64,000 nt of DNA from NCBI RefSeq assembly GCF_003065365.1, contig NZ_CP023276.1, positions 248,001 to 312,000 of the forward strand. The letters are read 5' to 3'. Below the pieces are notes generated by a model, which saw only the letters and a list, made by a program, of their open reading frames with translations, had not been told where the DNA came from and searched no databases. This stretch comes from Polynucleobacter difficilis (GTDB lineage: Bacteria > Pseudomonadota > Gammaproteobacteria > Burkholderiales > Burkholderiaceae). This document shows, in pieces, positions 54,349 through 62,254 of the stretch (the first letter of the stretch is position 1; every line of letters begins with the position of its first letter). The position numbers and the translations under genes are program-made.

Positions 54349-55236
54349 ATGGATCTATTACTACTGGGCAAGGCCCTCATTCTTGGCATTGTGGAAGGCC
54401 TGACCGAGTTTTTACCGATTTCCAGTACGGGGCACCTGATTTTGGTCGGTGACTTACTGGGCTTTAATGATGAGCGCGGTAAGGCCTTTGAGGTGATTAT
54501 TCAGTTTGGTGCTATTTTGGCGGTTTGCTGGGAGTTTCGTAGCAAGCTGTGGTCAGTCGCTTCTACAATAAAGACCAATAGCGCTTCTCAGCGCTTTGTA
54601 ATCAATGTGCTGATTGCCTCATTTCCGGCGATGACCTTGGCCTTGCTATTGGGTAAATACATTAAGCAATTTTTGTTCTCGCCGGTACCTGTTGCCACGG
54701 CCTTTATCGGCGGCGCTCTAATTATTTTTTGGGCAGAGTATCGCCAAACGCAAATGGCAAACGCCAGCAGTAGCGCAGATAAAACAGCGAAAGAGGGCAA
54801 GAGGGTGATTGCATCGGTCGATGATCTCAGGCCGCTGGATGCCTTCAAAGTCGGCTTAGCGCAGTGCGCTGCACTCATACCGGGAACCTCCCGCTCCGGT
54901 GCCACCATCATTGGCGGCATGTTGTTTGGTCTGCCAAGAGCAGTTGCCACCGAGTTTTCTTTTTTCTTGGCCATTCCAGTGATTGGTGGCGCTACCGCAT
55001 ATGAGCTTTTAAAGCTTTGGATCAATCCCATTCAAACGAGTGGTGCAGAGACCATGCATTTTGGCTGGGCAATTGTGGTGGGCTTTATAGCGGCATTCAT
55101 CTCCGCATTTATTTGTGTACGTTGGTTAATTCAGTATGTGGCGTCTCATACCTTTGTGCCGTTTGCCTGGTACCGCATTGTGTTTGGTGTGGTGGTGCTG
55201 ATTACAGCATATACAGGTTTAGTTGCGTGGTCGTAA
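54349..55236 (+). CDS. uppP: Undecaprenyl-diphosphatase
   Basis: An integral membrane phosphatase (BacA) recycling undecaprenyl pyrophosphate, the carrier released by O-antigen and peptidoglycan polymerisation. It shows IVEGLTEFLPISSTGHLIL near residue 14 and PGTSRSGATIIGGMLFGLPR, the two conserved catalytic motifs, with about eight helices; 295 aa with an insertion (about 138-165, Ala/Ser/Lys-rich) in a loop. Divergent from tolC across a 166-bp gap containing a short hairpin (54228-54245). Confidence 0.95.
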   Translation: MDLLLLGKALILGIVEGLTEFLPISSTGHLILVGDLLGFNDERGKAFEVIIQFGAILAVCWEFRSKLWSVASTIKTNSASQRFVINVLIASFPAMTLALLLGKYIKQFLFSPVPVATAFIGGALIIFWAEYRQTQMANASSSADKTAKEGKRVIASVDDLRPLDAFKVGLAQCAALIPGTSRSGATIIGGMLFGLPRAVATEFSFFLAIPVIGGATAYELLKLWINPIQTSGAETMHFGWAIVVGFIAAFISAFICVRWLIQYVASHTFVPFAWYRIVFGVVVLITAYTGLVAWS

Positions 55237-55243
55237 TGCAGTC

Positions 55244-55450
55244 CTAGATAGGTGGTTGCTTCTTACCAAGCGCACCATCTTGAGCTAATTGACTCATTCC
55301 GTTTGCTTTGGCAATCGTCCCAAGTACTTTACTTATAAAGGTAGGATCATCCCCTGCCTCCGCCAAGCAGGCCTCAAGGTAAGCGGCCATATCCTCATCG
55401 GTTTTGAGGTGTTCTGCACTATTCCATTTGCGTAGTTTTATTTTGCTCAT
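55244..55450 (-). pseudogene. Truncated HigA-like antidote protein
   Basis: Encodes KWNSAEHLKTDEDMAAYLEA and FISKVLGTIAKANGMSQLAQ, characteristic of the 'addiction module antidote' (dnstrm_HI1420) family. Intact members of about 95-100 aa continue through GLGREALYKALS and the rest of the HTH; here the sequence ends after ALGKKQPPI, 8 bp from the uppP stop. No partner toxin is seen upstream. Likely an inactive remnant. Confidence 0.7.
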
Positions 55451-55607
55451 TTATTCCCCCCCTCTCTTTCAATGGTCTTTTGAACTATTACAGGATCCGC
55501 TTAGGCGCGTTCAGTAGAGCCAATCAATGCGATTACAAAGCTAGGATTTGCAACCTACTTTATAAAATTCGCTATAGCTATTATTGGGTAGAGAATATTC
55601 TGTGTAT

Positions 55608-55880
55608 TCATTTGCCAAATAGATCGGAATGCGTACCGGTACGCTCAAAGCGAACCTCATCTATTAGTGGGGTATAAATTAAGATCCAATCCGGTTCGAT
55701 GTGAAGATCCCGATTGGGCTTCCAATGACCTTTGAGAGGATGATCGTTCAGTTCTCGTGGCAGTGCTTGATTGTTTAGCAAAAGTTCGATGATGCTTTTG
55801 AGCTTGCCCATGTCTTTGCCACGCTTTTGTGCCAACTTCACATCTCGCTTAAATTGACCTGTATAACTAGGAATCCGCAT
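55608..55880 (-). CDS. YafQ-family mRNA interferase toxin
   Basis: 90 aa, RelE fold. It keeps the YafQ active-site set in HPLKGHWKPNRDLHIEPDWILIY and RTGTHSDLF (His, His, Asp and C-terminal His in the expected places). It would cleave mRNA on the ribosome when free of its antitoxin. It overlaps the antitoxin gene by one base, with the antitoxin first, the usual order for this family. Confidence 0.9.
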   Translation of the reverse strand: MRIPSYTGQFKRDVKLAQKRGKDMGKLKSIIELLLNNQALPRELNDHPLKGHWKPNRDLHIEPDWILIYTPLIDEVRFERTGTHSDLFGK

Positions 55881-56122
55881 TAAATCCCTAATTGCTCAAA
55901 TAGTTGGGACGCACTTTTAGCTGTAAATACATCCTCACCTTTGCGGCTTTGGGTGATTGTCTTGGCAGTTAATGGGTTAGGCACTCTACTTTGGGCGATA
56001 TAGAGGCGCATGAGATCCCGGATAATTTGCGCAGCAGGGCGATGGCGTTCAGTAGCGATCGCCATGAATTCATCGCGCAACTCGCTTTCCATCTTGATCG
56101 ACATTTGCACTTCTTTAGTCAT
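55880..56122 (-). CDS. Ribbon-helix-helix antitoxin of the YafQ toxin (DinJ/RelB-type)
   Basis: 80 aa. An N-terminal MetJ/Arc-like ribbon-helix-helix (VQMSIKMESELRDEFMAIATERHRPAAQIIRDLM) is followed by a polar C-terminal tail for toxin binding. It neutralises the downstream toxin and represses its own promoter; a palindromic operator lies 38-80 bp upstream of its start. Confidence 0.87.
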   Translation of the reverse strand: MTKEVQMSIKMESELRDEFMAIATERHRPAAQIIRDLMRLYIAQSRVPNPLTAKTITQSRKGEDVFTAKSASQLFEQLGI

Positions 56123-56159
56123 AGTGGGGCACCTTTTTGTCTTAATGCTGCTATTTTAT

Positions 56160-56202
56160 TAGGTATCTAATTAATATTCAATAGATACCTAATAGGTATC
56201 TA
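56160..56202. promoter_or_regulatory. Palindromic operator array of the YafQ/antitoxin pair
   Basis: Three copies of the half-site TAGGTATCTA (direct at 56160-56169 and 56193-56202, inverted at 56182-56191). The last two, separated by one base, form a perfect palindrome over 56182-56202. The placement upstream of the antitoxin start on the reverse strand is typical for autoregulation by a ribbon-helix-helix antitoxin. Confidence 0.75.
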
Positions 56203-56352
56203 TTAATATGCTGGGAGGGCAGGGAATATGTAATTTCACTTAGTTAAATACAGCTATTTTCATATAAAAAACGATGTTTTCACTGTAGATTCCTACCAAT
56301 TTTTTCTTTCAAGCAGAATTAGATATGCCTTTTCTTTGCAATTCTTTTATAT

Positions 56353-56465
56353 TTCCCGATTGGGAATATTTGCCTATAAAAAAAGCATTTACCTAATAAA
56401 TTACCTGATCGGGAAATTATGTAGAAAAAACCGGAAATTTCCCGTAAAATTTCCCGATCAGGAAA
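56353..56465. promoter_or_regulatory. Repeated TTCCCGATNNGGAA-type operator sites
   Basis: TTCCCGATTGGGAA (56353-56366), CCTGATCGGGAAA (about 56404-56416), GGAAATTTCCCG (56433-56444) and TTCCCGATCAGGAA (56451-56464) precede the HipB-like gene. Repeated inverted sites before an autoregulated HipB-type repressor are expected. The last site ends just before the start and overlaps its ribosome site. Confidence 0.65.
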
Positions 56466-56470
56466 TAATT

Positions 56471-56767
56471 ATGAGCAGACCTATTCAAACCCCTCAAGAT
56501 CTTGGCCGCATCGTGCGCGAGACACGTAAGCGCCTTAAATTGACCCAGCCGCAATTGGCGCTGGCTGCCAATGTGGGGGTTAGGTTCATTGTTGAGCTTG
56601 AAGCAGGCAAATCAACCCTCCGATTGGAAAACATTTTGAGGGTGATTCAAGCTTTGGGTGGTGTATTAAGTGTGGTGGGTATGGATTCCCTTATAGGAAA
56701 ATTGAATGAGAATAGTTCCCATAATCCCGAGCCCGTAAAAAATACTGACACCCCAATGCCCCTATGA
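56471..56767 (+). CDS. HipB-like XRE-family regulator (orphan antitoxin type)
   Basis: 98 aa from ATG 56471. The HTH domain reads LGRIVRETRKRLKLTQPQLA and GVRFIVELEAGKSTLRLENILRVIQALG, typical of HipB/Y4mF. HipB normally represses and pairs with HipA kinase; no hipA follows. Instead its stop overlaps the start of a DUF2721 gene (ATGA). An upstream in-frame start at 56336 would translate the operator region and is rejected. Confidence 0.8.
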   Translation: MSRPIQTPQDLGRIVRETRKRLKLTQPQLALAANVGVRFIVELEAGKSTLRLENILRVIQALGGVLSVVGMDSLIGKLNENSSHNPEPVKNTDTPMPL

Positions 56768-57219
56768 ACATCACCATTGATGCCCTAACTAGTAACATTC
56801 AATTGGCTTTAGCGCCGGTGTTCTTACTCACTGCGGTAGCCACCTTGGTGGGTGCTATTTCAACGCGCTTAGCCAGAACAGTAGACCGCATGCGCTTTGT
56901 GCAAAATGCCTTATATGGCAGCCAAGCCCTTTCGGACAAGTTACGCATGCATTATGAGATTGAGCTGCGTGAGTTTAAGATGCGGGGCCGCTTATGCACC
57001 GTCGCTATCTTCTTTAATGTACTCAGTGGCGTGTTGATTTCTTTAACGGTATTGGAGCTGTTTTTCTTTCAGACTGGCTCGGTAGCACTGCTGCAGACTG
57101 GGTATGTTGTTGCCACTTTTGTATTGGGTTTAATTTCCTTTATGACTTCCCTGCTTATTGTGTTGGCAGAGGTGGTTTATGCCTATCGCTCGGCGAGCTG
57201 GGATATGCCACCATCATGA
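56764..57219 (+). CDS. DUF2721 family membrane protein
   Basis: 151 aa with three predicted membrane helices (residues about 15-35, 75-100 and 108-135) and the family-typical TRLARTVDRMRFV. Function unknown in general. It overlaps the HipB-like gene by 4 bp, suggesting coupled expression. It is followed by an 88-bp gap and the UDP-glucuronate decarboxylase gene. Confidence 0.8.
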   Translation: MNITIDALTSNIQLALAPVFLLTAVATLVGAISTRLARTVDRMRFVQNALYGSQALSDKLRMHYEIELREFKMRGRLCTVAIFFNVLSGVLISLTVLELFFFQTGSVALLQTGYVVATFVLGLISFMTSLLIVLAEVVYAYRSASWDMPPS

Positions 57220-57307
57220 GCGCATTCAATCGTGTTATATCTTTAAACCCATTCATACTGATTACTCCATCTACTAACGTCGCCCCATTATCTATCTGGA
57301 ATACCCC

Positions 57308-58285
57308 ATGATTAAGAACCCTGCCTCAATCAATACCATCAGTGCTAAAAAAATCCTCATTACCGGTGGCGCTGGTTTCGTGGGCTCGCACCTAACTGAA
57401 AAGCTCTTGTCTATAGGCAATGAAGTGCTGGTCGTGGATAACTTTTTTACCGGCAGCAAACAGAACATTGCACACCTATTGGATAACCCCCGTCTGGAGG
57501 TGATGCGCCACGATGTGACCTTTCCGCTGTATGTAGAGGTAAATCAGATTTATAACTTAGCCTGCCCGGCTTCGCCTGTGCACTACCAATACGATCCGGT
57601 ACAAACCACCAAAACCAGCGTGCATGGCGCGATTAATATGCTGGGCCTAGCCAAGCGGACGCGGGCCCGTATTCTGCAGGCCTCGACCAGTGAAGTCTAT
57701 GGTGACCCGGAAGTGCACCCCCAGCCTGAGTCCTACTGGGGCAAGGTCAATCCCATTGGTATTCGCTCGTGCTACGACGAAGGCAAGCGTTGCGCCGAGA
57801 CCCTCTTTTTTGATTACCACCGCCAGCACGAGCTCGACATTAAAGTGGTGCGCATCTTTAATACCTATGGTCCACGCATGCACCCCAATGATGGCAGGGT
57901 GGTGAGTAACTTTATTGTGCAAGCCCTGCAAGGCAAAGACATCACCATTTATGGCGATGGTCAGCAAACCCGCAGCTTTTGTTATGTCGATGACCTAATC
58001 GATGCCATGGTCAAAATGATGAACTCCGAAGCCGGGTTTACTGGTCCAGTGAATACCGGCAACCCAGGTGAGTTCACTATGTTGCAACTGGCTGAAACGA
58101 TTCTGCGTTTATCTAATAGCAAATCCAAACTCGTCTTTGCGCCACTGCCATCCGATGACCCGAAGCAGCGTCAACCCGACATCGCCTTAGCAAAAGCCAA
58201 GCTTGGCTGGGAGCCGAAGGTTAATCTGGAGGATGGCCTAAAAGAAACAATTGCCTACTTTAAAGCCCTTTTGGCGAATACTTAA
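57308..58285 (+). CDS. UDP-glucuronate decarboxylase (UXS family)
   Basis: A 325-aa SDR that converts UDP-glucuronate to UDP-xylose. It shows ILITGGAGFVGSHLTEKLL, YNLACPASPVHYQYDPVQT, the catalytic STSEVYGDPEVHPQPE and SCYDEGKRCAETL (the YDEGKR motif is the UXS signature, with catalytic Tyr and Lys), and RIFNTYGPRMHPNDGR. It keeps the flank-like GC content, so it is probably resident. Provides xylose units or precursors for an LPS or exopolysaccharide. Confidence 0.92.
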   Translation: MIKNPASINTISAKKILITGGAGFVGSHLTEKLLSIGNEVLVVDNFFTGSKQNIAHLLDNPRLEVMRHDVTFPLYVEVNQIYNLACPASPVHYQYDPVQTTKTSVHGAINMLGLAKRTRARILQASTSEVYGDPEVHPQPESYWGKVNPIGIRSCYDEGKRCAETLFFDYHRQHELDIKVVRIFNTYGPRMHPNDGRVVSNFIVQALQGKDITIYGDGQQTRSFCYVDDLIDAMVKMMNSEAGFTGPVNTGNPGEFTMLQLAETILRLSNSKSKLVFAPLPSDDPKQRQPDIALAKAKLGWEPKVNLEDGLKETIAYFKALLANT

Positions 58286-58315
58286 GTCATTGCATCAACT
58301 GTACCAGCGCATTCT

Positions 58316-59179
58316 GTGGAAACTAAATCAACGCAAGTCGGCCAGACTGCCTTTGTAGGGCAAGCGGATCGCACGGATCGCATTCGGTCGTTTGTGCTGC
58401 GCGCAGGGCGCTTAACCGCTGGTCAGCAGCGCGCGCTCGATGACTTAGGCCCTCAGTTTTTAGTTCCCTTTGAGAAGCAGCCATTCTGCTGGGAGACTAC
58501 ATTTAGTCATACGAATTCTGGCGATACAAGTGGGCCTCGCCCCCGCATTTTGGAGATTGGTTTTGGCATGGGCGAAACCACGGCTGCCATTGCGCAGCTA
58601 CGCCCGCAGGATGATTTTTTAGCGATCGAAGTGCATTTGCCGGGAGTGGGCGCATTACTCAAGCGTATTGGTGAACTAGACCTCACCAATTTGCGCTTAA
58701 TTCGGCACGATGCGGTCGAAGTGCTGGAGCACATGATTGCTGAAAATTCCTTGGACGGAATCCACATTTACTTTGCAGACCCATGGCATAAGAAGCGTCA
58801 CCATAAAAGGCGCCTGATACAACAGCAGTTTGTCGAGCTTTTAGCATCCCGTATTAAGCCTGGTGGCTATTTACACCTAGCAACCGATTGGCACAACTAC
58901 GCCGAGCAAATGCTACTCGTTCTGAATCGAGAAGCGAGCTTGCAAAACACCTCTACTGCATGCATCCGTATTGAAACGTTTACTCGCGCCGATGTTGTTG
59001 ATTCTGGCGCGGATGGCCCGGGTGAATCTAAAAACGAATTTACGCCCACCTTAAAAGATCTTGAGGGCGACCATCCCGGATATGCCGAGCGTCCCTCCTA
59101 CAGACCCATTACCAAGTTTGAGAACCGCGGCATACGCTTGGGGCATGGCGTTTGGGATTTGGTGTATCGCAAGCGGTAA
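58316..59179 (+). CDS. trmB: tRNA (guanine-N7-)-methyltransferase
   Basis: Methylates G46 in the tRNA variable loop using SAM. Diagnostic motifs: SFVLRAGRLTAGQQRAL, EIGFGMGETTAAIA, DGIHIYFADPWHKKRHHKRRL and LATDWHNYAEQM, ending PSYRPITKFENRGIRLGHGVWDLV. At 287 aa it is longer than most TrmB proteins (about 210-240), with extra residues at the N-terminus and a Gly/Ser/Asp-rich insert near 222-245. GTG start. A hairpin follows. Confidence 0.95.
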   Translation: METKSTQVGQTAFVGQADRTDRIRSFVLRAGRLTAGQQRALDDLGPQFLVPFEKQPFCWETTFSHTNSGDTSGPRPRILEIGFGMGETTAAIAQLRPQDDFLAIEVHLPGVGALLKRIGELDLTNLRLIRHDAVEVLEHMIAENSLDGIHIYFADPWHKKRHHKRRLIQQQFVELLASRIKPGGYLHLATDWHNYAEQMLLVLNREASLQNTSTACIRIETFTRADVVDSGADGPGESKNEFTPTLKDLEGDHPGYAERPSYRPITKFENRGIRLGHGVWDLVYRKR

Positions 59180-59202
59180 AAAAGTGTCTTTAGTGTTGCG
59201 CA

Positions 59203-59231
59203 AGTTACTTTTGTAACTAAGTTATTTTTTT
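59203..59231 (+). terminator. Probable intrinsic terminator after trmB
   Basis: AGTTAC-TTTT-GTAACT forms a 6-bp stem with a 4-nt loop, followed after 6 nt by T7. The stem is AT-rich, so strength is uncertain. Confidence 0.4.
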
Positions 59232-59280
59232 ACTGCAGACAGCTTCAGTGCCTAGCAAGGCCAAATAAAGGGGTTTTAAA

Positions 59281-59302
59281 AACACAACAGATGTGTTATA
59301 TT
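59281..59302. promoter_or_regulatory. Inverted repeat and -10-like box upstream of hicAB
   Basis: AACACA (59281-59286) and TGTGTT (59292-59297) are perfect inverted repeats 5 nt apart, directly before TATATT (59297-59302) and the hicA start at 59310. This is a natural place for autorepression by HicB. No good -35 is visible. Confidence 0.5.
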
Positions 59303-59309
59303 GTATCCA

Positions 59310-59489
59310 ATGAATTCGAAGCAGATGAAAAAGTGGCTAGAGCTACAAGGAGCTACTTTTTTACCTGGTAAAGGTTCTCATTTGAAGGTATTTTTAAATG
59401 GTAAACAATCTACTTTACCGATGCATGGAACAAGCGAATTGGGTAAAGGTTTAGAGGCTGCAATTAAGCGGCAACTCGGTTTGAAGTAA
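59310..59489 (+). CDS. hicA: HicA-family mRNA interferase toxin
   Basis: 59 aa, the usual HicA size, with a dsRNA-binding-like fold. The catalytic His lies in GKGSHLKVFLNGK, and the ending HGTSELGKGLEAAIKRQLGL is typical. ATG 59310 is chosen over an in-frame TTG at 59301. hicB follows after 10 bp. Confidence 0.9.
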   Translation: MNSKQMKKWLELQGATFLPGKGSHLKVFLNGKQSTLPMHGTSELGKGLEAAIKRQLGLK

Positions 59490-59499
59490 GGGGAAGTGC

Positions 59500-59919
59500 A
59501 TGTTTAACTATCCGGTAACACTGACAAAAGATGGTGACACTATCTTGGTACGCTTTCGGGATATACCAGAAGCAATTACGTTTGGCGCCGATAAAGAAGA
59601 GGCATTACTAAATGCAGTAGATGCTTTAGAAACAGGATTATCTTTTTATGTAGATTCTCGCAAGGCATTGCCATTGCCGAGCAAAGTAAGGCGGGGAGAG
59701 CGAACAGTATCCCCGACCGCTCTTGAATGTGCCAAATTAGGCGTTTATCAGGCAATGACAGAGCAGGGTATTAAGAAGTCGGAATTAGCCAGACGTCTGG
59801 GTTGGCATATGCCGCAAGTCGATCGCTTATTTGATTTGCGTCACGCATCTAAGCTTGATCAAATTGAGGCGGCGGCATTGGCACTTGGACGTCATCTTGA
59901 GGTTCGGATTGCTGCTTAA
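59500..59919 (+). CDS. hicB: HicB-family antitoxin
   Basis: 139 aa. The N-terminal partial RNase H-like domain (FNYPVTLTKDGDTILVRFRDIPEAITFG) is joined to a C-terminal helix-turn-helix (KSELARRLGWHMPQVDRLFDLRHASKLDQIEAAALALG). It binds HicA and its own promoter. Transcribed with hicA. Confidence 0.9.
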   Translation: MFNYPVTLTKDGDTILVRFRDIPEAITFGADKEEALLNAVDALETGLSFYVDSRKALPLPSKVRRGERTVSPTALECAKLGVYQAMTEQGIKKSELARRLGWHMPQVDRLFDLRHASKLDQIEAAALALGRHLEVRIAA

Positions 59920-60321
59920 GGTCGTATACGTAATCAAGATAGTAACCAAGACGTCGAGAGCTCCTATTACGACCAGCTTTTAGCTCAGTTCACTGATGCG
60001 TCTTAAACGCTCTATTGGGTCCGGGGCCACAGATCTTATTTTGCTCTAAAAAGGCGGCTTCGAACTACTGCACCAATTAGTTTGGGTGCCCCTCTTTTGA
60101 TTTGAGCAAGCTGTATTTGGCTTAGCGGCCCCTCGTCTGCCTCATACAAAGGGCAGGATTTTTCTGTTGGTTTAGATTGTTTTTGTAAATGCCGAACCAA
60201 AGGCACCCCCTTTACTTTTTAAGGAGCAGAGTTAGGCAACGAGCTAGAGTTAGGCTCCAGTCTTATGACTATTTTATCGAGCACATTCTTTACGCCTAGA
60301 AAAATTATTCGTTAGGGCCCC
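59920..60321. other. 402-bp intergenic region between hicB and gabD
   Basis: Convergent gap with no credible reading frame, tRNA or strong terminator. It contains two direct copies of AGAGTTAGGC (60228-60237, 60246-60255) inside a loop flanked by GGAGC (60223-60227) and GCTCC (60254-60258). Looks like degraded sequence. Confidence 0.4.
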
Positions 60322-61794
60322 TTACAGCCCCACGCACACGTATTTCATCTCTAGATACTCATCCATTCCCCAGACGCTACCTTCGCGTCCAAGACCCGAT
60401 TGCTTGACGCCCCCAAAGGGACCCACTTCATTGGAGACTGCGCCGCTGTTGACGCCGACGATACCGTACTCCAGTGCTTCCGCCACGTTCCAGATCCGGC
60501 CAATGTCGCGGCTGTAAAAGTAAGAAGCTAGGCCAAAGGGTGATTGGTTGGCTAGGCGCACAACCTCGGCATCGTCATCAAAGGCCATGATGGGTGCCAC
60601 TGGTCCAAAGGTTTCTTCACTGCTGATGCGCATCGTTGTTGTGATGTGAGACAAAATCGTGGGTTCATAAAAGTGTCCCCCGATGGCAGCCACCTTGCCA
60701 CCGGTAACCAGCTTTGCCCCCTTAGCAAGCGCATCGGCCACGTGCTCCTCAACTTTGGTGAGTGCTGCTTTATCAATCAAGGGGCCTTGCATCACACCGG
60801 TATCTAAACCATTACCAACCGTTAAGGTTTGTACTGCTTTAGCAAAGCGTTCGGTAAAGGCATCGATAACCTTGCTGTGAACATAAAAGCGGTTGGCACA
60901 GACGCAGGTCTGCCCGGCATTGCGGTATTTGGAGGCCATGGCCCCAGCAACCGCGGCATCAATGTCAGCATCTTCAAACACAATGAAGGGGGCGTGGCCA
61001 CCCAGCTCCAGGCCGAGCTTTTTAATCGTTGGGGCGCACTGCGCCATCAAAATACGGCCGACTTCAGTCGAGCCGGTAAAGGAGAGGTGGCGCACAATCG
61101 GCGAGCTGCACAGAGCCTTGCCAATCAGGACGGAATGGTTTGCATCCCCGGTCACCACATTAACCACGCCGGCGGGTATGCCGGCTTGGCGACTGAGTTC
61201 AGCCAAAGCCAGGGCGGATAAGGGGGTTTGCTCGGCGGGCTTAATCACAATCGTGCAGCCTGCCGCTAAAGCAGGGGCAATCTTGCGGGTAATCATTGCA
61301 ATCGGAAAGTTCCATGGGGTAATGGCTGCGCACACGCCAATCGGCTGCTTTAGCACCAGCATGCGTTTATCGTTCCAGGTGCTGGCCGGAATGCTGCCGG
61401 CCACCCGCTTGGCTTCTTCGGCAAACCACTCTAAAAAGCTAGCACCATAGGCGACTTCGCCTTTGGCCTCGGCAAGGGGTTTGCCTTGCTCTAAGGTCAA
61501 GATCCGGGCCAAATCATCACTATTGGCGACAATCAAATCAAACCAGCGGCGCAAAATAGCAGAGCGCTCTTTTGCGGTTTTAGCCCGCCAGGCTGGCAGG
61601 GCTGCCTCGGCCGCCGCAATTGCTGCTTCAGCCTCAGTAGCGCCTAAATTACTCACCTGCGCAATTACTTCGCCGTTTGCTGGGTTGTCCACTGCAAAGC
61701 GCGAAGCCGCCCCAACCCAATTGCCATTGATCCAGGCGTCGGATTGGAACAAGGCAGGGTTTTGTAAGGTGGATTGAATAGTGGAATTGGACAT
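60322..61794 (-). CDS. gabD: NAD(P)-dependent succinate-semialdehyde dehydrogenase
   Basis: 490-aa aldehyde dehydrogenase. Catalytic Glu is in LELGGHAPFIVFEDAD and catalytic Cys in NAGQTCVCANRF; NAD site FTGSTEVGR. The fingerprint PWNFPIAMITRKIAPALAAGC and ending GPFGGVKQSGLGREGS match GabD-type enzymes, which oxidise succinate semialdehyde to succinate. A related glutarate-semialdehyde dehydrogenase role is possible. GC-rich flank gene, monocistronic as far as seen. Confidence 0.92.
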   Translation of the reverse strand: MSNSTIQSTLQNPALFQSDAWINGNWVGAASRFAVDNPANGEVIAQVSNLGATEAEAAIAAAEAALPAWRAKTAKERSAILRRWFDLIVANSDDLARILTLEQGKPLAEAKGEVAYGASFLEWFAEEAKRVAGSIPASTWNDKRMLVLKQPIGVCAAITPWNFPIAMITRKIAPALAAGCTIVIKPAEQTPLSALALAELSRQAGIPAGVVNVVTGDANHSVLIGKALCSSPIVRHLSFTGSTEVGRILMAQCAPTIKKLGLELGGHAPFIVFEDADIDAAVAGAMASKYRNAGQTCVCANRFYVHSKVIDAFTERFAKAVQTLTVGNGLDTGVMQGPLIDKAALTKVEEHVADALAKGAKLVTGGKVAAIGGHFYEPTILSHITTTMRISSEETFGPVAPIMAFDDDAEVVRLANQSPFGLASYFYSRDIGRIWNVAEALEYGIVGVNSGAVSNEVGPFGGVKQSGLGREGSVWGMDEYLEMKYVCVGL

Positions 61795-62254
61795 GGCTAG
61801 ACTCGGTTGGTGGTGGCAGCAACATTACTGCGCTTGAGTTATGAAGTGTAGCAAGGCCCCAATTAGTCTGTTTAATGCTGTGTGAATGAGCTCAATCCAT
61901 TGCTCATAAGTCGGCGATTGGACACTACCCCTAGTTCTATGTTTACAAAAAAATAACTAGATATAGTGTTTTTATCTTCTACATCATGAAAAAAGGTGCG
62001 TTTATGGGTAGATTTTCATATGTCAAAATTAGTGTCGACTAACATCTATAAGTAAATGATTTATATGTATTTTTATTGTCATATTGGCTCTAGAGCGAGT
62101 CGAGGACCTTTCTATAGTATTAAAAAGATATAGAAAACTACTTTTATATACTTGACATGATATAAAGGGCTACCTACTATGCATCATCTATATTAAATGT
62201 TGCAATGCAATATGCAGGACGTAGAAGTAGCGAATTGCAGAGTGACTCCAGTAA
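61795..62254. other. 460-bp intergenic region between divergent genes
   Basis: Divergent gap between gabD (-) and the lytic transglycosylase (+). The right half is AT-rich and holds a near-consensus promoter at 62152-62180. No other clear feature; a small reverse-strand reading frame inside is not supported. Confidence 0.5.
62152..62180 (+). promoter_or_regulatory. Sigma70-type promoter for the lytic transglycosylase gene
   Basis: TTGACA (62152-62157), a 17-nt spacer and TACTAT (62175-62180); the -35 is perfect and the -10 has one mismatch from TATAAT plus one more. The start codon lies 75 nt downstream. Confidence 0.65.

Noticed and set aside
59920..60321. tRNA or small RNA gene in the gap after hicB
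   Set aside because: No cloverleaf could be built by eye, and the small repeats do not make a convincing structure.
60893..61777. Long forward-strand open frames across gabD
   Set aside because: They are shadows of the GC-rich dehydrogenase gene and encode low-complexity, unrecognisable proteins.
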